Source: Parus major (Eukaryota > Chordata > Aves > Passeriformes > Paridae). Taken from it: 64,000 nucleotides of DNA. The notes beneath the pieces are model-generated. The model was not told the DNA's origin and ran no database searches. It worked only from the letters and a program-made list of their open reading frames with translations. The stretch lies in contig NC_031769.1 in the NCBI RefSeq assembly GCF_001522545.3, positions 69,554,640-69,618,639 of the forward strand, written 5' to 3'. Positions 1 to 12,544 of this stretch are shown piece by piece (position 1 is the first letter of the stretch; each line of letters begins with the position of its first letter). Position numbers and translations under genes: made by a program.

Positions 1-149
1 ATTTCTTCAAGGAAAAAGTAAACATCGGGTTTTCTGGGAGCTGGGTTGGAAAAAACTATTCTGAAAAAGTTAGCTTTTTCATCTTGTGGTTTATAGGTAA
101 CCATTGTTAGTCCTTCTGCTGTCATCTGTGGTTTGATCTCAGGACCAAT
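1..149 (-). pseudogene. GAD3: GAD3-like glutamate decarboxylase, C-terminal exon (runs off the left edge)
   Basis: Read on the minus strand from base 149, the block is open to the edge of the window and gives about 49 codons matching the C-terminal domain of vertebrate glutamate decarboxylases. It contains the stretches EKANFFRIVFSNPA and YKPQDEKANFF, which correspond to the conserved (G)DKANFFRMVISNPA region of GAD1/GAD2, and ends with a FLEE run where the family has FLIEEIE. The exon begins directly after a good acceptor (pyrimidine-rich tract ending in GCAG, AG at 151-150) in phase 0, at the point where the family splices before V-A-P-K-I-K. Glutamate decarboxylase makes GABA from glutamate with PLP as cofactor. 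Seen: frame and motifs. Inferred: GAD3 rather than GAD1 or GAD2, because the sequence diverges from both. This exon is intact by itself, but the locus carries stop codons in another exon. Confidence 0.85.
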
Positions 150-1173
150 CTGCATACAAGATGAGAATGAGGGTGGTTAAGAGTCCTTCTGAACAAACAA
201 AAAGAGAAAAGAAAATGGAAAGGACCAAAGCTGCTTTTTCCTCTCTTTTCTATACCTGGCTTTGCAATATTAGCTAGCATGCTGTTCACCCCAGATCAAA
301 GTGTTTCACAGAGATGTCTCTAACTGGAGAATGAATTTTTCAGAAGAAAAAGAACAATGCATCATTTTTATCGCATATTTTTAAGAAACCTGTGGCCTTT
401 ACTGAAAGAATTCTGTTTGAAGCAACAAGGGTAGGAAGGGAGTAAGTTCAAAACAAGGAGAGTAAGCCCCTGGATTTAAAATCATTTGGTAAAGGATTAA
501 TGCAAGTGTTCATTCTGGGGATTATCTGATGAGTATCTGATGTGAGTAATGCTTTCAGTAGTCATACTTTATTTCATACTTTTTTGCATCTCTTCTATTA
601 GTTCAATTACTGTTTATTTCATTATCAGACAGGTCCTAACCCCAGGAAGTTTTCATTGTGGCTAAACAAACAAGGGAGACACAACAGACACCAGGCTGCT
701 ATCCTGCCCAACTGGAGTTAGAAATCACCTACTCCAGCAAAATCCTTATTTCCCTACTTTTCTGCCTGGTCTTGCACCTTCCTGCAATCCCATGGATGGA
801 GAAACTATTCTTCCACTCTCCTCCTGACTCCACCAAAACACCAGAGAAAGTGATTGTAACTTCCCTTTAGTCCATCACTTTCAGCAGAGGGGAAAAACTC
901 ATTCAAGCTTTATTGTGACCACTCTGGGAATAAGGATGGTAGTAGAGACTTAGCAAGGCTGGGTCATTCAGTCTTTAACACAGGACTAAATTCAGAGAGG
1001 AATGTTGTATTAATGCATCACAATTACAACAAATTCAGAATTGTGTTACTCCTGTGGTAATAATTCAAACCTCTTCATGATCACAAACACTTCAAACAAT
1101 GTCTTATTATTTTCTTTGCATGATACATATGTGAGGTTCTGCTTTATTTGTCTTTAGCTTAACCATGAACACA

Positions 1174-1230
1174 GACTCAATGACCCTAGAGGCCCTTTCC
1201 AACCTAAATAATTCTAATAATTCTATGATT
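1174..1230 (+). mobile_element. CR1 LINE, extreme 3' end fragment
   Basis: A short plus-strand piece reads ctcaatgaccctagaggc and continues into ccttccaacct..., ending in ATTCTAATAATTCTATGATT, the degenerate octamer tail of avian CR1 elements. It is heavily 5' truncated, as is usual for CR1. No target duplication is expected or seen. Confidence 0.8.
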
Positions 1231-1860
1231 TTTCCAGTTCTACTTCTGATGCTGTTGGTCTTTGTATATCAGTTGAATGTTGATGTTTGAATCCTGGTTA
1301 CACTCAGCCAAACAAAAGAGATCAGACTATTGAGAACTATTTCTCAGTGTTTATTTCTATTATTATTCTATTATAGTCTATTATTTCTCAGTGCCTTCAT
1401 ATTCCCCAGATTCACTGAATAATGTTAGAAAAAAATATCTGAAGTAATTCATCCTATTCCCTCCGTGAGATGTTCCAGCAGCACATATGGGTGAGCTCAG
1501 GCTTCAAAACCAAAATAAGTTTATTTCTCTGCTTAAGAAAACTGAAATCACAACAGAAACCTCTCCTACTCTTAGGTATATTTAGCAGTTCCCACATGAT
1601 TTGTACTCCATCAGTCACATTTTTGAGGTATTCTATCCTTTATCTAGAGAACTATTTTCCTCACCAAGGCTGATAATTACTGCAAGTCAATGCTACTTGT
1701 TACTTTCTTCATTGTGTTTGCTTTCTATAGAAATCCACATGTACTGATAACTTTCCCCTGTAAAATGTTGAGTCCTCTGGTTTCTCATTCTCACTTCTGT
1801 GCCTGGGAAGATCACAAAGCTGCATCCAGCTCAGGGATCCTCAGAACAGCAAGTGAGTGA

Positions 1861-2297
1861 GACCAGAGGAGGCACAAGATGATTTGAATGATGAAGTTCC
1901 TCTCCTGTGAGGAGAGCCTGAGAGTACTGGGTTTGTTCAGACTGGAAAAGGAAAGGCTTCTGGGTGTCCTAATTGCAGCCTTCCACTACCTGAAGGGAGC
2001 CTGCAACAAAAATGGAGACTTTTATAAGAGCAGGTAAAGTGACTGATGGCTTTAAACTGAGAGTAGTTTTAGATGAGATATTAAGAGGAAATTCATTACT
2101 GTGGGAATGGTAAGAAACTGGCACAGGTTTCCCAGAGGAGCTGTGGATGCTTCATCTGTAAAGGTATTGAAGGCCAGGTTGGATGGAGCTCTGAGAATCT
2201 TTGCTTAGTGAGAGGTGTCCCCAGCCATGGCAGAGGGGTTGGAACTAGATGATCCATACAGTCCCTTCAAACCCAAATATTCTATGATTCTATGATT
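1861..2297 (+). mobile_element. CR1 LINE, 3' UTR copy
   Basis: A plus-strand 5'-truncated CR1 of about 440 bp. Its 3' UTR landmarks appear in order: a gaggagagcctgagagtactggg region, ccttccactacctgaaggg, a ggcacaggtttcccagagg region, then ggttggaactagatgat and the terminal ATTCTATGATTCTATGATT. It sits in what should be an intron of the GAD3-like gene, in the opposite orientation to it. A slightly earlier start is possible. Confidence 0.9.
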
Positions 2298-2427
2298 ATA
2301 TTTCCTGCTGCAATATGGTTTAAAGTTTACTTTCATCTTTGTTTTCAAACACTTAATAGTCTGGAACAGGGAAATGAACATGTAATATTTCTGGAATAAA
2401 CCTATACTTTTCAGAGTTTTTTCCTAA

Positions 2428-2576
2428 CTTTTCTTTTGACATCAACCAAAGGACAAACACAGCAACATATTTTCCACAGTGAATTGTCTTGTCCCCTATG
2501 ATGAAAGGTGTACCATACTATTTATTTGGCTGGAACAGAGAGCCTGTGTGCAGCTAGTTACACAATTGTAGAAGAC
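2428..2576 (-). pseudogene. GAD3: GAD3-like exon with two in-frame stop codons
   Basis: Minus-strand translation from the acceptor at 2578-2577 (CTAG) follows the glutamate decarboxylase family codon by codon. It gives L-Q-x-C-N, then LFQPNK, then GDKTIHCGKY, then VLWLM, matching the family's GCNQM, YLFQPDK, GDKAIQCGRH and FWLMWKAK blocks with no insertion or deletion. Two TAG codons interrupt it, at 2556-2554 and 2520-2518, and both fall exactly where GAD1/GAD2 have glutamine (CAG to TAG is a single change). The expected W after the LM pair is also S. The end near 2428 lacks a clear GT donor (AAG followed by TTAGG). The length of about 149 nt fits one family exon. The spacing without frameshift suggests fairly recent loss or an unusual transcript; nonsense mutation is the simplest reading. 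Confidence 0.85.
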
Positions 2577-4388
2577 CTAGTGAAACGATATGATAACCAT
2601 TTTGAAATTATATATGTGCAAATAATTCTTCAGGAAAATTCAGGTTTTTCTTTCTAACTAGAGTTTAAAGGCAAGGAAGCAGGACTAAAAATCTCTCCTT
2701 GTTCTGAGACACACCTCCATTAACTGAAGAGAAATAAAATTTAATAAAGTAGTAAGAGGATCTTCCCAGATTAGACCCATGAAAATTAATAGCCTGTCAA
2801 ATACATGAGGATGCACCATGTTATGTTAAAAGTACTCATTCTCCCAATTGTGTTTTTTAAGCATTTAACTTAATGTCCAAGACAATGTTTGCTGTTGCTC
2901 CTGCAGCTTAGAATGACAGCACAGATGCTGGTAAACCTAACCATCAAATAACCAACACTTAACTTCTCATAATAGTACCACATAGTTGAGTGTCTTTGCT
3001 ATAAAATATCAAGGTTAAAGCCTACAAACCCCTACAGATAATTAATGCACCTAGTAGAACATTATCATGTGAATTGTCTGCATGAGAAACTTAGTGGGCA
3101 CTTAGCTAGGCTGTAAAATAATGTTACATTGCCTATGTAAGCTCCAAGCATCTCTGTGAGAGGTAGGTTGCTGCATTTTGAAATCTATCCCATGCTGAGT
3201 ATTCAAAGATCTATTTGCATAAGGAATAGAAGTAGCCAACATGTTATAAATTTATACCTTTTCTTGCTGAATGCTGGTTTCTCTTACAAAGAAAACTCCC
3301 AGACTGAACTCATATACTGTACTAAGGAAAACAGCAATACAAATGATTAACTTTTATTATTCTGTACTCTGTTTGCCAGAGTACATCTACTTGCCATTAC
3401 TTTGGCAAGCAAGCTTTTCTCTTGAAAGAGTGTCAGCTTCCACAGACATTTTAATGAAAAGGCAAGAGAAGTGAGAGAAGAGAGAAGTACTCTTCTGGTT
3501 CATACAAAGAGGCAATAACAACTGATCCTGAGATCTGATAGACCACCTCTCAAATATTTTATCCAGTGTACTTCCAAATATTTTCAACAGCTTATAAAAT
3601 GACGCCTGTGTTTATTGGAAAAATCAGAACTCAAATACTGTACCATGCAAACCTCATAATAATTCTGTGCTTCAATTTTAAGTCTTTATAACACATAAAC
3701 AAAGATAAGCCTGTTTTACACAACCTTGCAAGATCCTGGAGCCCACTCCTGGGTTTCAGTCCATTTCCCCCAAAAGGAGTAATCCATGGAAGAAATCTAT
3801 ACTATGCCCCTCAACATTAAACTGTTTTTATGTGCAACAGGCAATATTTCATTAAAAATGTTTTCCTAATATGAGGAATGGAAGTCTATTTACAACATCT
3901 ATCTAGAAGTTCTCAGGTGAGGTTAATGGACTAAAGGTGCTATAAACTTCTAAATTTGAAAAATTCAGAGTCTAGTAAACACAATACTAAAATTGGCTAA
4001 AAATACAAGCCATAATTATACACATCACTTCACAACTATAGCAATGGCCACAAAACAAAGTTGGCAACCTCCCCCCTACATCCACAGACTTGCACTGGAG
4101 GGAAGAATTTTGTTCAGGATGCATAATCAGCCTTACTCTGTTAAAAGCCAGGTATCCTCATGCAGAAAGAGAAACTGAACAAAAACTTTGAAGACATACA
4201 GTAATTCAGGAGCTCAAAAGTTGCACAGGTAGTGTGTTTAATTTTTGGAATTAGCTAATGCATGAAAAACCAATTGGATGTGTAAGATTACTGCATGAGG
4301 ACATGCAGAAGTTATGTCTGTAATTTATAATGAAGAGCGTTCCTCTTAACTATCTCATCTCTTCCTATTCTGTTTCAGGGTGAACTAG

Positions 4389-4406
4389 AAAAAAAAAAAA
4401 AAAAAA
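4389..4406. repeat. Poly(A) run
   Basis: Eighteen consecutive A. It has no retrocopy body or target duplication that I can identify, so it is treated as a simple homopolymer. Confidence 0.9.
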
Positions 4407-5725
4407 GAAGCCAGAAACCATCACTGACCAAATTATAACAGCACTTTATATATTTATCACACAAATAACCCAAGTATTGTTGTCAATCAGAAAACTTCCA
4501 TTACTTTTGATCAGAAGCTATCCAAAGATACCACAGGGTCTTAAGTACTTTTGCAAATGTAGATATCATCCCTGCTGTAATAGTAATGATGCTGAAGAAC
4601 ATTTTCTGAGCTTTCTTGACTCTTCCCCAAGACACATAGTTTCAGGAATGTGAAAAGCAATTGAACAACAAAAATAACAAAAGCCCCCATTTCAGACCAA
4701 CCTGAAATGAAATACTTATATATCGAGTATCAAAATCATTTTAAGTAACTTTTTTAAATAGTTAATCTATGAGCCAACATAGATTTAACATGTTTCATTC
4801 AAAAAATGTATCAAGGTGAAACATTTCAAATTTTTCTCTATTTGAAGAAAACTGTCTGGAAAAAAAGGTCAGAATTTGACAAAAATTAGTAGTCAGTTCT
4901 CATTTTCTTCAAAAATAAGAGTTTTCAGTTATATTACAACTTCCAGGGAGGGGGAATATATCCTGCTTTGTCATTTATAATCAGTATCAATGACAGCTTC
5001 ATGTAAGTTAATGCTGCCAGATTTCAGAGAACATTGTCAGACTCAACTCCACATTAACATTAAAAAAGAGAATGAAAACAAAAACATGTCAGTTTTCAGT
5101 ATTTCAGCTTCCAAATCAGATGGAATAATTTTCCCAGTGTCAAATATCAAGAGGAAAAAGAACCAAGGAGAATAATGTCATTTATTCTTCTGATTAGCCT
5201 TGAAATATAAAATCTGGTATAACATTCTACTTGTAAAACTGTTAGAACTGTATGTTCTTTATTATTTACCATGCTACTAAGTTTGTATTCTGTGAAAATT
5301 TTACCAGCTATGGTAAAATTCATGTCATCACTGTGATGAAAATTCATTTTTGTTGAGAAAAATAAAACCCAACACTAAAGAACCAACTCCTAAGTTCATC
5401 TTTCTCAGCACCTATTCATCCAAAACTACTGAAACCTTTAGTGTGGGAATATGCCAAGCTTCTGACTTGCTTGCCATGCTTGACAGTATAGATACAGAGA
5501 CTGAAATTATTCAACCACTGAGGCAGCAGGGAGCAAAAGCACCATCTCCTAGAGGCAAAAACTCAATGAGATTGTGGAATATATCCACAAGAGTCCAATA
5601 TGTCTTACTTCACTTTTTCCTCAAGCTCAGGAGCTACGCTTTACTTTGGCTGGACATGGCAAGACTTAATAAAAACCTACAAAAAGCAACTTGTAAAACT
5701 GAACTCTGTTTTTATGAAGAGTGAA

Positions 5726-5771
5726 CTTTGTTCAAGACAGTCAGTGTTCATTTTATGAAATGGGATGCCTG
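5726..5771 (-). pseudogene. Possible short GAD3-like exon (RGK-IP...LE)
   Basis: This weak candidate lies just downstream on the minus strand of the 5919-5847 exon. A very good acceptor (TTCTGTTTCCTAG, AG at 5773-5772) opens a short reading with G-I-P near its start and L-E-Q near its end, where the family has a short exon R-G-K-(I/M)-I-P...I-L-E-A-K-Q-K. The entry phase (two bases completing a codon) agrees with the exit phase of the preceding exon. Identity is low, the length is about 8-10 nt short, and the end (AAAG then TTCAC) lacks a GT donor. It could be chance; order, phase and acceptor are what favour it. Confidence 0.35.
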
Positions 5772-5846
5772 CTAGGAAACAGAACCAAAGGCAAAGCCAG
5801 TTAAGCACAACCAAATATTCCCGATAGACGTGGTCTGTCTTTAATT

Positions 5847-5919
5847 TTTATTACACTTCACTGTAATTGCATTATCTGCCCTGATTCCAAGAACTGCTGC
5901 TGCTTTCTTTAGTGAATTA
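5847..5919 (-). pseudogene. GAD3: GAD3-like exon (SxKKAA...KCN block)
   Basis: Minus-strand reading from a strong acceptor (TTCTTTAACAG, AG at 5921-5920) gives a 24-codon match to the glutamate decarboxylase segment SHYSIKKAGAALGFGTDNV, followed by IxIKCN. Here it reads SLKKAAAVLGIRADNA, then TVKCN. One codon near the start (the family's Tyr) is missing. The match stops at KCN-x, where GAD genes usually splice. The bases there are AAAA then ATTAAAG, so the expected GT donor appears to be AT. If the donor is unused, a TAA follows at 5843-5841. The block lies in the right order between the N-terminal exon at 12.7 kb and the C-terminal exons at 2.5 and 0.1 kb. Confidence 0.8.
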
Positions 5920-6186
5920 CTGTTAAAGAACAGTGAGATTGAGGGAGCTTTAAGCATGTTCACACATACATGAAATATAAATGATATGGGTATATATATT
6001 TACATATGGTGCATGTTCCTCATCGTTCTTTTCATCCTAAAGAGATACATTGTGCATGTCTCAGTGATGTTGAAATGAAAACATTAAAGAGGAGCTCCCC
6101 TTTATGGTCACCAGTGTTCTGCTGGGTTTTGTCTTCATCAGGAGCAGCAACACATCATTCAGAAAAAGCAGTTTAGTTTTCTGTAG

Positions 6187-6202
6187 TATATATATATATA
6201 TA
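6187..6202. repeat. (TA)8 microsatellite
   Basis: A short perfect TA dinucleotide run in AT-rich DNA between GAD3-like exons. Confidence 0.85.
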
Positions 6203-8952
6203 CTCATAGATTATTAACGTAAGCATGGTTCTCAGCAGTTTACTAAAAAATATGAGAATTTCAAGCAAATTTGCAATGTTCCTTTTAGATTATGATGGCA
6301 TTATTATAGTTAAAATTACCATGTAGCCATGCAATAGCATTAAATATTTAAAATATAGTAGTAACTTGATGTTTGTATCGTGAATATTCAGTAAGTATTT
6401 ATGATGCAACTTAGTAAGTGGTCAGTTACAGTGCAGACAATCCTAAAGCCACAGGTGAAAGCACTGAGATGTGTAACTACTTAGAATTTTTCAGATCAAA
6501 TATTAAGGGATTTGCATAAAGGAATAAATATAGGAATAAACGTATCTGAACAATTCTCCATTGCATTTGTTTGAGTAGCAGTATCCTTGACATTAAAGTG
6601 GAAGACTAAAACCATGAAAATCTTTGCTAACTTTTATCACATGCCTTCACAGTGACAAAACAAAAAGCAGGCAAATAGAGAGAATTGCCCTCTGAAACAA
6701 CATCCCCAAAACACAGCTGAGGCAGCAGCATCAGGGTGACCCCATCCTACATCCAGAAGGACATGTAGCTCCTCTCCAAACACCTGCAGGGAGGCAGTCG
6801 CTCATCAGAGGGCTGTCATGGTCCATTTGAATATCTTGGATTTACAGGACAGCTACTCTAATTTAAACTTTATTTCCTGAGCTCATTAAAAAAATACAAC
6901 TAGCAATCATGAAAAACAGGAGCTCAATCCGCTTTTAGCAGAGTAACCTATCACATGAATTTAGTCCTTTACCTTGCAGGTCACAAGGTTTCATGACTTA
7001 TAACACTTAATTGAATTTGTGCTTCTATAAGGTTAAAGAAAAGCTACCTAGCCCATGGTGAGTGTGCTCATCCTTCCTCCTACACTACAGTGTGGGTACA
7101 TCCTATGTCACAACTGGAAACATGAAGGCCTCAGCAGCTTTGATGTTGTAATAACTTAAAATTTTGGGGGGGGAAAGCTGATATTTTTTGATATTTCATC
7201 TTGGAAGCTTGATCTCCACCATTTCCAGAGGGCAGCAGATTCTGACAAAAGTGCCAGGCATGGATGACGGACAGCAATTTGCAGAGGACAATGGCTGCAC
7301 AATGACCCTTTAGCTCTTTCTGGCTACCTCATGGCACTGCTCCTGCATACATCATAGCATGAGCTACTCTAGCCAAAATCTAAGTGGGAGTTGAATAATA
7401 GTCACAGCTGTGCAGCCACAGCACCAAGTGACAGCAGGGTGTTCTGAGAGCCCCCACGACAAGGCTGGGAGCAGGGTGGGGGAAGGAGGAAAAGGCTGGC
7501 CAGCTGACAGTGAGTCACCCTAGCAGGCAGATTCTCATGCCTGGGAAAACAATGCTCAGTTTTGCCAATGCTGTTGAGACCCTAGAGTCAGCTTTTAATT
7601 ATCCAGAGTGTGTTACTTGCTTTCTTCCACAAATCCCTGCACTCCCCAAACTCTAGTGAAGGTCAGGGCCAAGGAGCTCGGTGCCAAGCCCACTCAGCTT
7701 GGCACACAAGCCACCTGATTCCCTTGGCTTGGGATCAAACCTCAGAAAGCTTTCAGCACACATCAGAGCTCTTTTAAAGTCTGTTGTGGCACCAAGACGT
7801 GACAAGCACGCAGTGGCTTGGCCAGAGTGGCTGCAGGGCAGAGCAATGTCACCCAGATGCCTTCTGCAAGCATCACTGGCCCTTTGTGCCACAGAGCTGT
7901 GAGTAGGAGCAGCCTGGTCACACAGTCTCCTATCTTGGTCCATGAAATAGAGAGAGCTGCACTCTGTGCCTCCTTAACAAAGGACAGAGTGATTCTCCCG
8001 CTAAAAATTACAACAAAGGGCATTATTATTAAATTAAAAAGGACAAATAAAAAATACACAGCAACTTAGTGACCACAGAATTTATGATCATCTCACTGTT
8101 TTGAGAGTTGTTTATTATGTATAGTGAAAAAAAAAGAACATTCCTATGAAAAGAATATTCCTATGCTTAATTCTGATGCTCATATCCCATGTTAAGTTCT
8201 TTCAGCAGAAAATGAGTTTACTTTTGAAATGCCTAACTCTGCACTGTAAAAAAAAATCAAATTCAATATTAGCAGTAATTTTTTATTGAAATGAAATGTT
8301 TAATTTAAACAAGAGACTGTTTGATACTCTTCTTTGTAAGGAAAAGTCATACTTCATTTTGGCTGATGAATAACTTTTTTCTCAATTCTTTTAAACTGTC
8401 AAAATTACAATGACTAGGTTAAAAGAAAAAGAGAAAGAAAAAAATATATATCAATGTGTGCTTTTGATATGCTGATATGGGTCAGCAAGATATAAGAGCT
8501 CCTTCTCTGCAGTAGCAAGAAGGAAAAGGTGGTTAATTCAGGGGTCTGCCTTCAGGTAACAGTGATTTCTAGGCAATGTGCTTATGCAGACCTCCCCATG
8601 ATTCAAGGTGCACCAGAGGTTCAAATACCTGGAGGATGCAGACACAGTAAACATCACAATCCTTGTGACTCAGAGGCCCATAGCACCACAGCCCCAAATT
8701 TAGGACCAAAGGTTCTAAATCACTAGGAGTACTTTCAAACACACACAGTGGAAAGATTTGGAATTTTCAGAAGTCCCAGCTGTGTGCCCTGGGATGGGTA
8801 CTACAGCACTATTTACAGGAATGCTTTTTAGGCCCATTTGGCCCTTTTCCTTGATCTGTCAAGTCTCGGGTCATAGAACACCAAAGCATCAAGGAAGAAG
8901 AATTAATTGCCCCAAGTTATCACTGAAGTCAACTTCTTTTTAAAAAGTTATG

Positions 8953-9010
8953 CGGTTTTTTTGGTTTTGGGGGGGGTTTTGGCGGTTTTGTTTTTGTTTT
9001 ATTTGGTTTT
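8953..9010. repeat. G/T-only low-complexity tract
   Basis: The plus strand is almost purely T and G with several T4-8 and G2-8 runs (including eight G in a row), a single C in the middle and one A near the end. It could form G-rich secondary structure on the plus strand, but it has only one run longer than three G, so a classical four-tract quadruplex motif is not met. Confidence 0.7.
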
Positions 9011-9525
9011 TAATTGAGGCTGACTTCTATCACCTAATTGAAAAAACCTCAAAACTCTAGTACCTCCAAATCTGAAAATGTTCCTCTCTGCAATTTTTTT
9101 TGGCTGAGAAGGTATTCTTACAACATTTTACCACATTTAGTATTTTTCAGTTGTAACAATTTACATGATGAAATCACAAATAATATTTAAAAACATATAA
9201 CCAAAGTTATCTGCCTCCAAAATTTTTCCACTGCTATTTGCTTCTAGATTAAAATGAAAGTTAAAGTTACTGCCTACCTTGTGGCAAGCTCTTTCTGACT
9301 TTCAACAACTCATCCTCCTCTAGGGCCTGATCTAAGTAGGAAGCCTCTCTTAATCCAGTGAGGCTACAAGACTTTATAGACAGACATAACCAATATATAT
9401 GGTTACCACCTTACTCTTAAGAGCTATCTGTTAAAAATTCCCTGTATCCTATAATTTAGTGCATTTTCTTCTTAAGAATCTGATTCATAGAATCAGAACA
9501 TAGGAGCCATTTCCTATGTGAAGTC

Positions 9526-9570
9526 ATATATATACATATATTTTTATATACATATACATATACATATATT
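9526..9570. repeat. TA/TACATA-rich microsatellite
   Basis: An imperfect array of TATA and TACATA units, including three consecutive catata-type steps. It is probably a decayed TA/CATA microsatellite with no other apparent role. Confidence 0.8.
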
Positions 9571-12242
9571 TACCCTAAAAGTAACAGCTTATTTTAAGAA
9601 TATGTCACAATGTGTGAGAAACATCATTGAACAGAGGGTTTGGTTTAGCAAGACGAGAGCACACTAATATTTGCCTTCCTGCAGAGGAGAAAGTTGCTGC
9701 ATTTTTTATGCACAGACAATTATGAGGTCATTGGACACTTGGTAATTGTACCTACAGACTCTACAGACTGTAGTTCACATTCAGACTTTTGCTACAAAAC
9801 TGAGTTTATGTGTGAGCTCTAGCTCATTGGACTGAAATACTCCAGAATTTCACTGTCATGACTTCATTTATTTTTGCTGAAAATTAACACTGGACTGTGC
9901 AGCAGTCTTTGTGCTACACCATTGCGTTTGAGACTTTCTCTGTGAGACTACAATAAACTCAAATCATTGAGGTCTGATTTAAGGTGAAATTATATTCCTG
10001 TCAATTTATGCTCTGTGGAGCAGCAGGATTTGACAGCTTCCTGACATGTGTTGCAGAGGGAGTGAAAAATTTAACCAAAATTGACCTGTAAGACAGTCAG
10101 GAAGCCAATACTACCTAGCAAGGTACATTTAGTACACAGATATTACTGGGCTATACCAGCCCACTTGATCATCCAACTCCAAACAAGCCTGAGGACAGCT
10201 GGAAATTCCAGCCACTAACAAATATTTACAGGGGGAAAAGGCTTGCAGGTTGTTTTCTGCCACCTGTAATGCAGAGGAGAACACACTGGGTTTGGAAAAA
10301 AGTAGATTATGTAACATGCAAAAATATTACATTATTTAATGACTTGTAACTGAAATCAGTTTCACTTGTTTATATTGCTCTAGTACATTACAAAGCCATA
10401 CAGATTTTTTTGTGAAAACAGATTTCTAAGGAGTGATTAGAAGGCATAGTGAGGTGCTGTTGCCTAGCACTGGAGCCCAAGGGAATGTTTTCTCTCTTTC
10501 CTTTAACTGAACATTCCTGTAACTTGCTGCCCTATAAACTTTAAAGTAGATGGCTACAACCAAGCTGATAAAAAGCATGTATTCAATGTAGACTTACTAG
10601 ACATGACATTGAAGCATTGCTATTTTCTAGTTAAAGTCTGTAACACTACAGTTCTATACATTTAGCTTTGAACATCAGAGTAACTATAATCTAACCAGCT
10701 CAGATTAATATATCACACCAACATATGAAGTAAAAACCAGACCAGGGTAATTTCAACCACTAAATAACAAGTAGCATGAGGAGGAAATAACAAATAAATA
10801 GCTGAGTTTTAAACCAAGGAAGGAAAAACATGAAAATTCCGACAGAATACCATGTGTCTTTCTGACCTTCTGCATGCAATTTTTTTTTTTTTCCATATAG
10901 CCAAGTCTGCCTGGAGCACAAAAATTTAGGCTAGGAAGCAGTAAGTTGTGTTTGCATGCCAGATTTTCATAATAATCAAATTAGTTATAGACAATGGCTT
11001 TGCTATCACCAGTGAAGGTGAATGAATGCTTGATTGCAAACATCAGGAATGAAAAACAGTGGTTTATAACATTTTATAATACCAGTCCACTTTTACCCCT
11101 GAAAATTATACTATAGCCTTTCAGAGGTGAATGAGACTTTTTCAGTCCCTTTCAAATAAAGTTCCATATCCAAACACAAGCAGTAGCTCTCAGCTAAGGC
11201 TCTCAGCCAGGCTGGCTGCCCTGTGCTGGCAGAGCTGAGGTCTGCCCTGTACAACATGTTTGTCATACCCCTTGCTGAGCAAGGGAGAACTGGGGATAGA
11301 GTCAGGAAAACAATTCTTTATCAGATGCTGTCCACCACTATTGAAAAAAAGAAATGTATGTCCACACCTTCGGTTTAGCTGCCCTAAAAGGCTAAGATAC
11401 AGGAGAAATTCTTATAATTTCACTTACTACGAAAGACTGGCATTTACAGCGCATCCATATTTGCATTCACTAGAGCTGTGAACCATTCCACAGCTAGACC
11501 AATGGTGTCAAGGCCACTAAAAAGTGATTCAAGTAGTGAGGATGTCCTAAGATGATAAACAAATGAAAGAGATTCTGTCTAATTAATAGTTTTCTCAGCA
11601 CATGCTTTACTAAAGTAAGTAGTACTTCACTAAGTAAAGTAAGTAGTTAAAAAGAAAATCAATATGGAATACAAGACATTTCACACTGATGTTGGAAAAG
11701 AGACATTCCTCAGAAAAGAATATAATAGCAGCTGTAAAGCATTAGGCACTACTAAAAATAATAATCAACTATATTTAATATCTACATTAGGATGACACAT
11801 GTTTGTTAAAGTTATTTATTTTGGAAGGTGTTCAGAAACGTCCTTATTATTTTAGGGTTAGACCTTCATATGGCCTTGGTTATCTGAACAAATTCAAACA
11901 GTTTTATATCATTCTTTTGCTTCCTGGACTGTACAGAGTTAAGCACTGTGCTGTTTAATGCCTTTGTAAAAACAGGAAAGAAGGTAGCTGAAAGCAGAGG
12001 GGGGAAAAAGGACATGAGAAGTCAGTCAAGCATGTAATAAGCAATGCCATAATTAAGAGAAAGAGGGTGAAAATGGAAAAATGCAAAACCCAAGCCAGAC
12101 CTGGAAAAGCAGGTACTGTTTCAGGTAATGTTAACACTAATGATTGAGTAAAGGGGGAATTTTCCTCCTGCATTTACAGGTACATATCAAACTTCAGTAT
12201 CTAACTAAGGAAGTAATACTTATTGTATCAAATCTGGGAGAC

Positions 12243-12259
12243 TTTTTTTTTTTTTTTTT
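12243..12259. repeat. Poly(T) run
   Basis: Seventeen consecutive T, about 285 bp downstream (gene sense) of the GAD3-like exon donor. On the gene strand it reads poly(A), so it is not an acceptor tract. Confidence 0.9.
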
Positions 12260-12544
12260 CCACTGACCATGCAGAGAACTCTAAATGAGACAGGACAAAT
12301 TACTCTTCTGATCTGTTAACTGGTCCCAGAGTAATACATCTCTTTTCACCAAATGTCTCCTGTAATAACAAAACATTTTCACAGCACCATGAACATCACT
12401 GGAAATGGAGAATTACTACAAAATGTATACTACACATTTGATAAACCTCACTTTTCACCATACAAATCTAGCCCAATCTATTAATCAATATTTCAAGCAC
12501 AAAACAATGTGACAAATGAAGCATGTATGGTTTTGCTAATTTAC

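Noticed and set aside
2740..2860. Possible decayed GAD exon carrying the catalytic-lysine region (MLKKHNW, then a P-H pair)
   Set aside because: Only a few residues agree (MxKKHxW against MSRKHxW, and P-H), two or more stops and a deletion must be assumed, and no splice sites support it.
5490..5615. Possible decayed GAD exon with a GAFAP motif resembling GAFDP
   Set aside because: Position and order are right, but identity outside five residues is negligible, extra codons are needed and a stop follows; chance cannot be excluded.
5350..5724. 124-codon plus-strand frame
   Set aside because: It lies on the opposite strand within the GAD3-like locus, with no recognisable domain or codon signature.
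9276..9382. Minus-strand block of about 35 codons ending at a good GTAGGC donor, between GAD3-like exons
   Set aside because: The peptide (around REASYLDQALEEDELLK) does not match any glutamate decarboxylase exon, its entry phase does not follow the 12545 exon, and a frame of this length is common by chance.
9485..9500. TTCATAGAATCAG as a CR1 tail
   Set aside because: The bases that follow do not continue into the CR1 3' UTR, so the short match is not enough.
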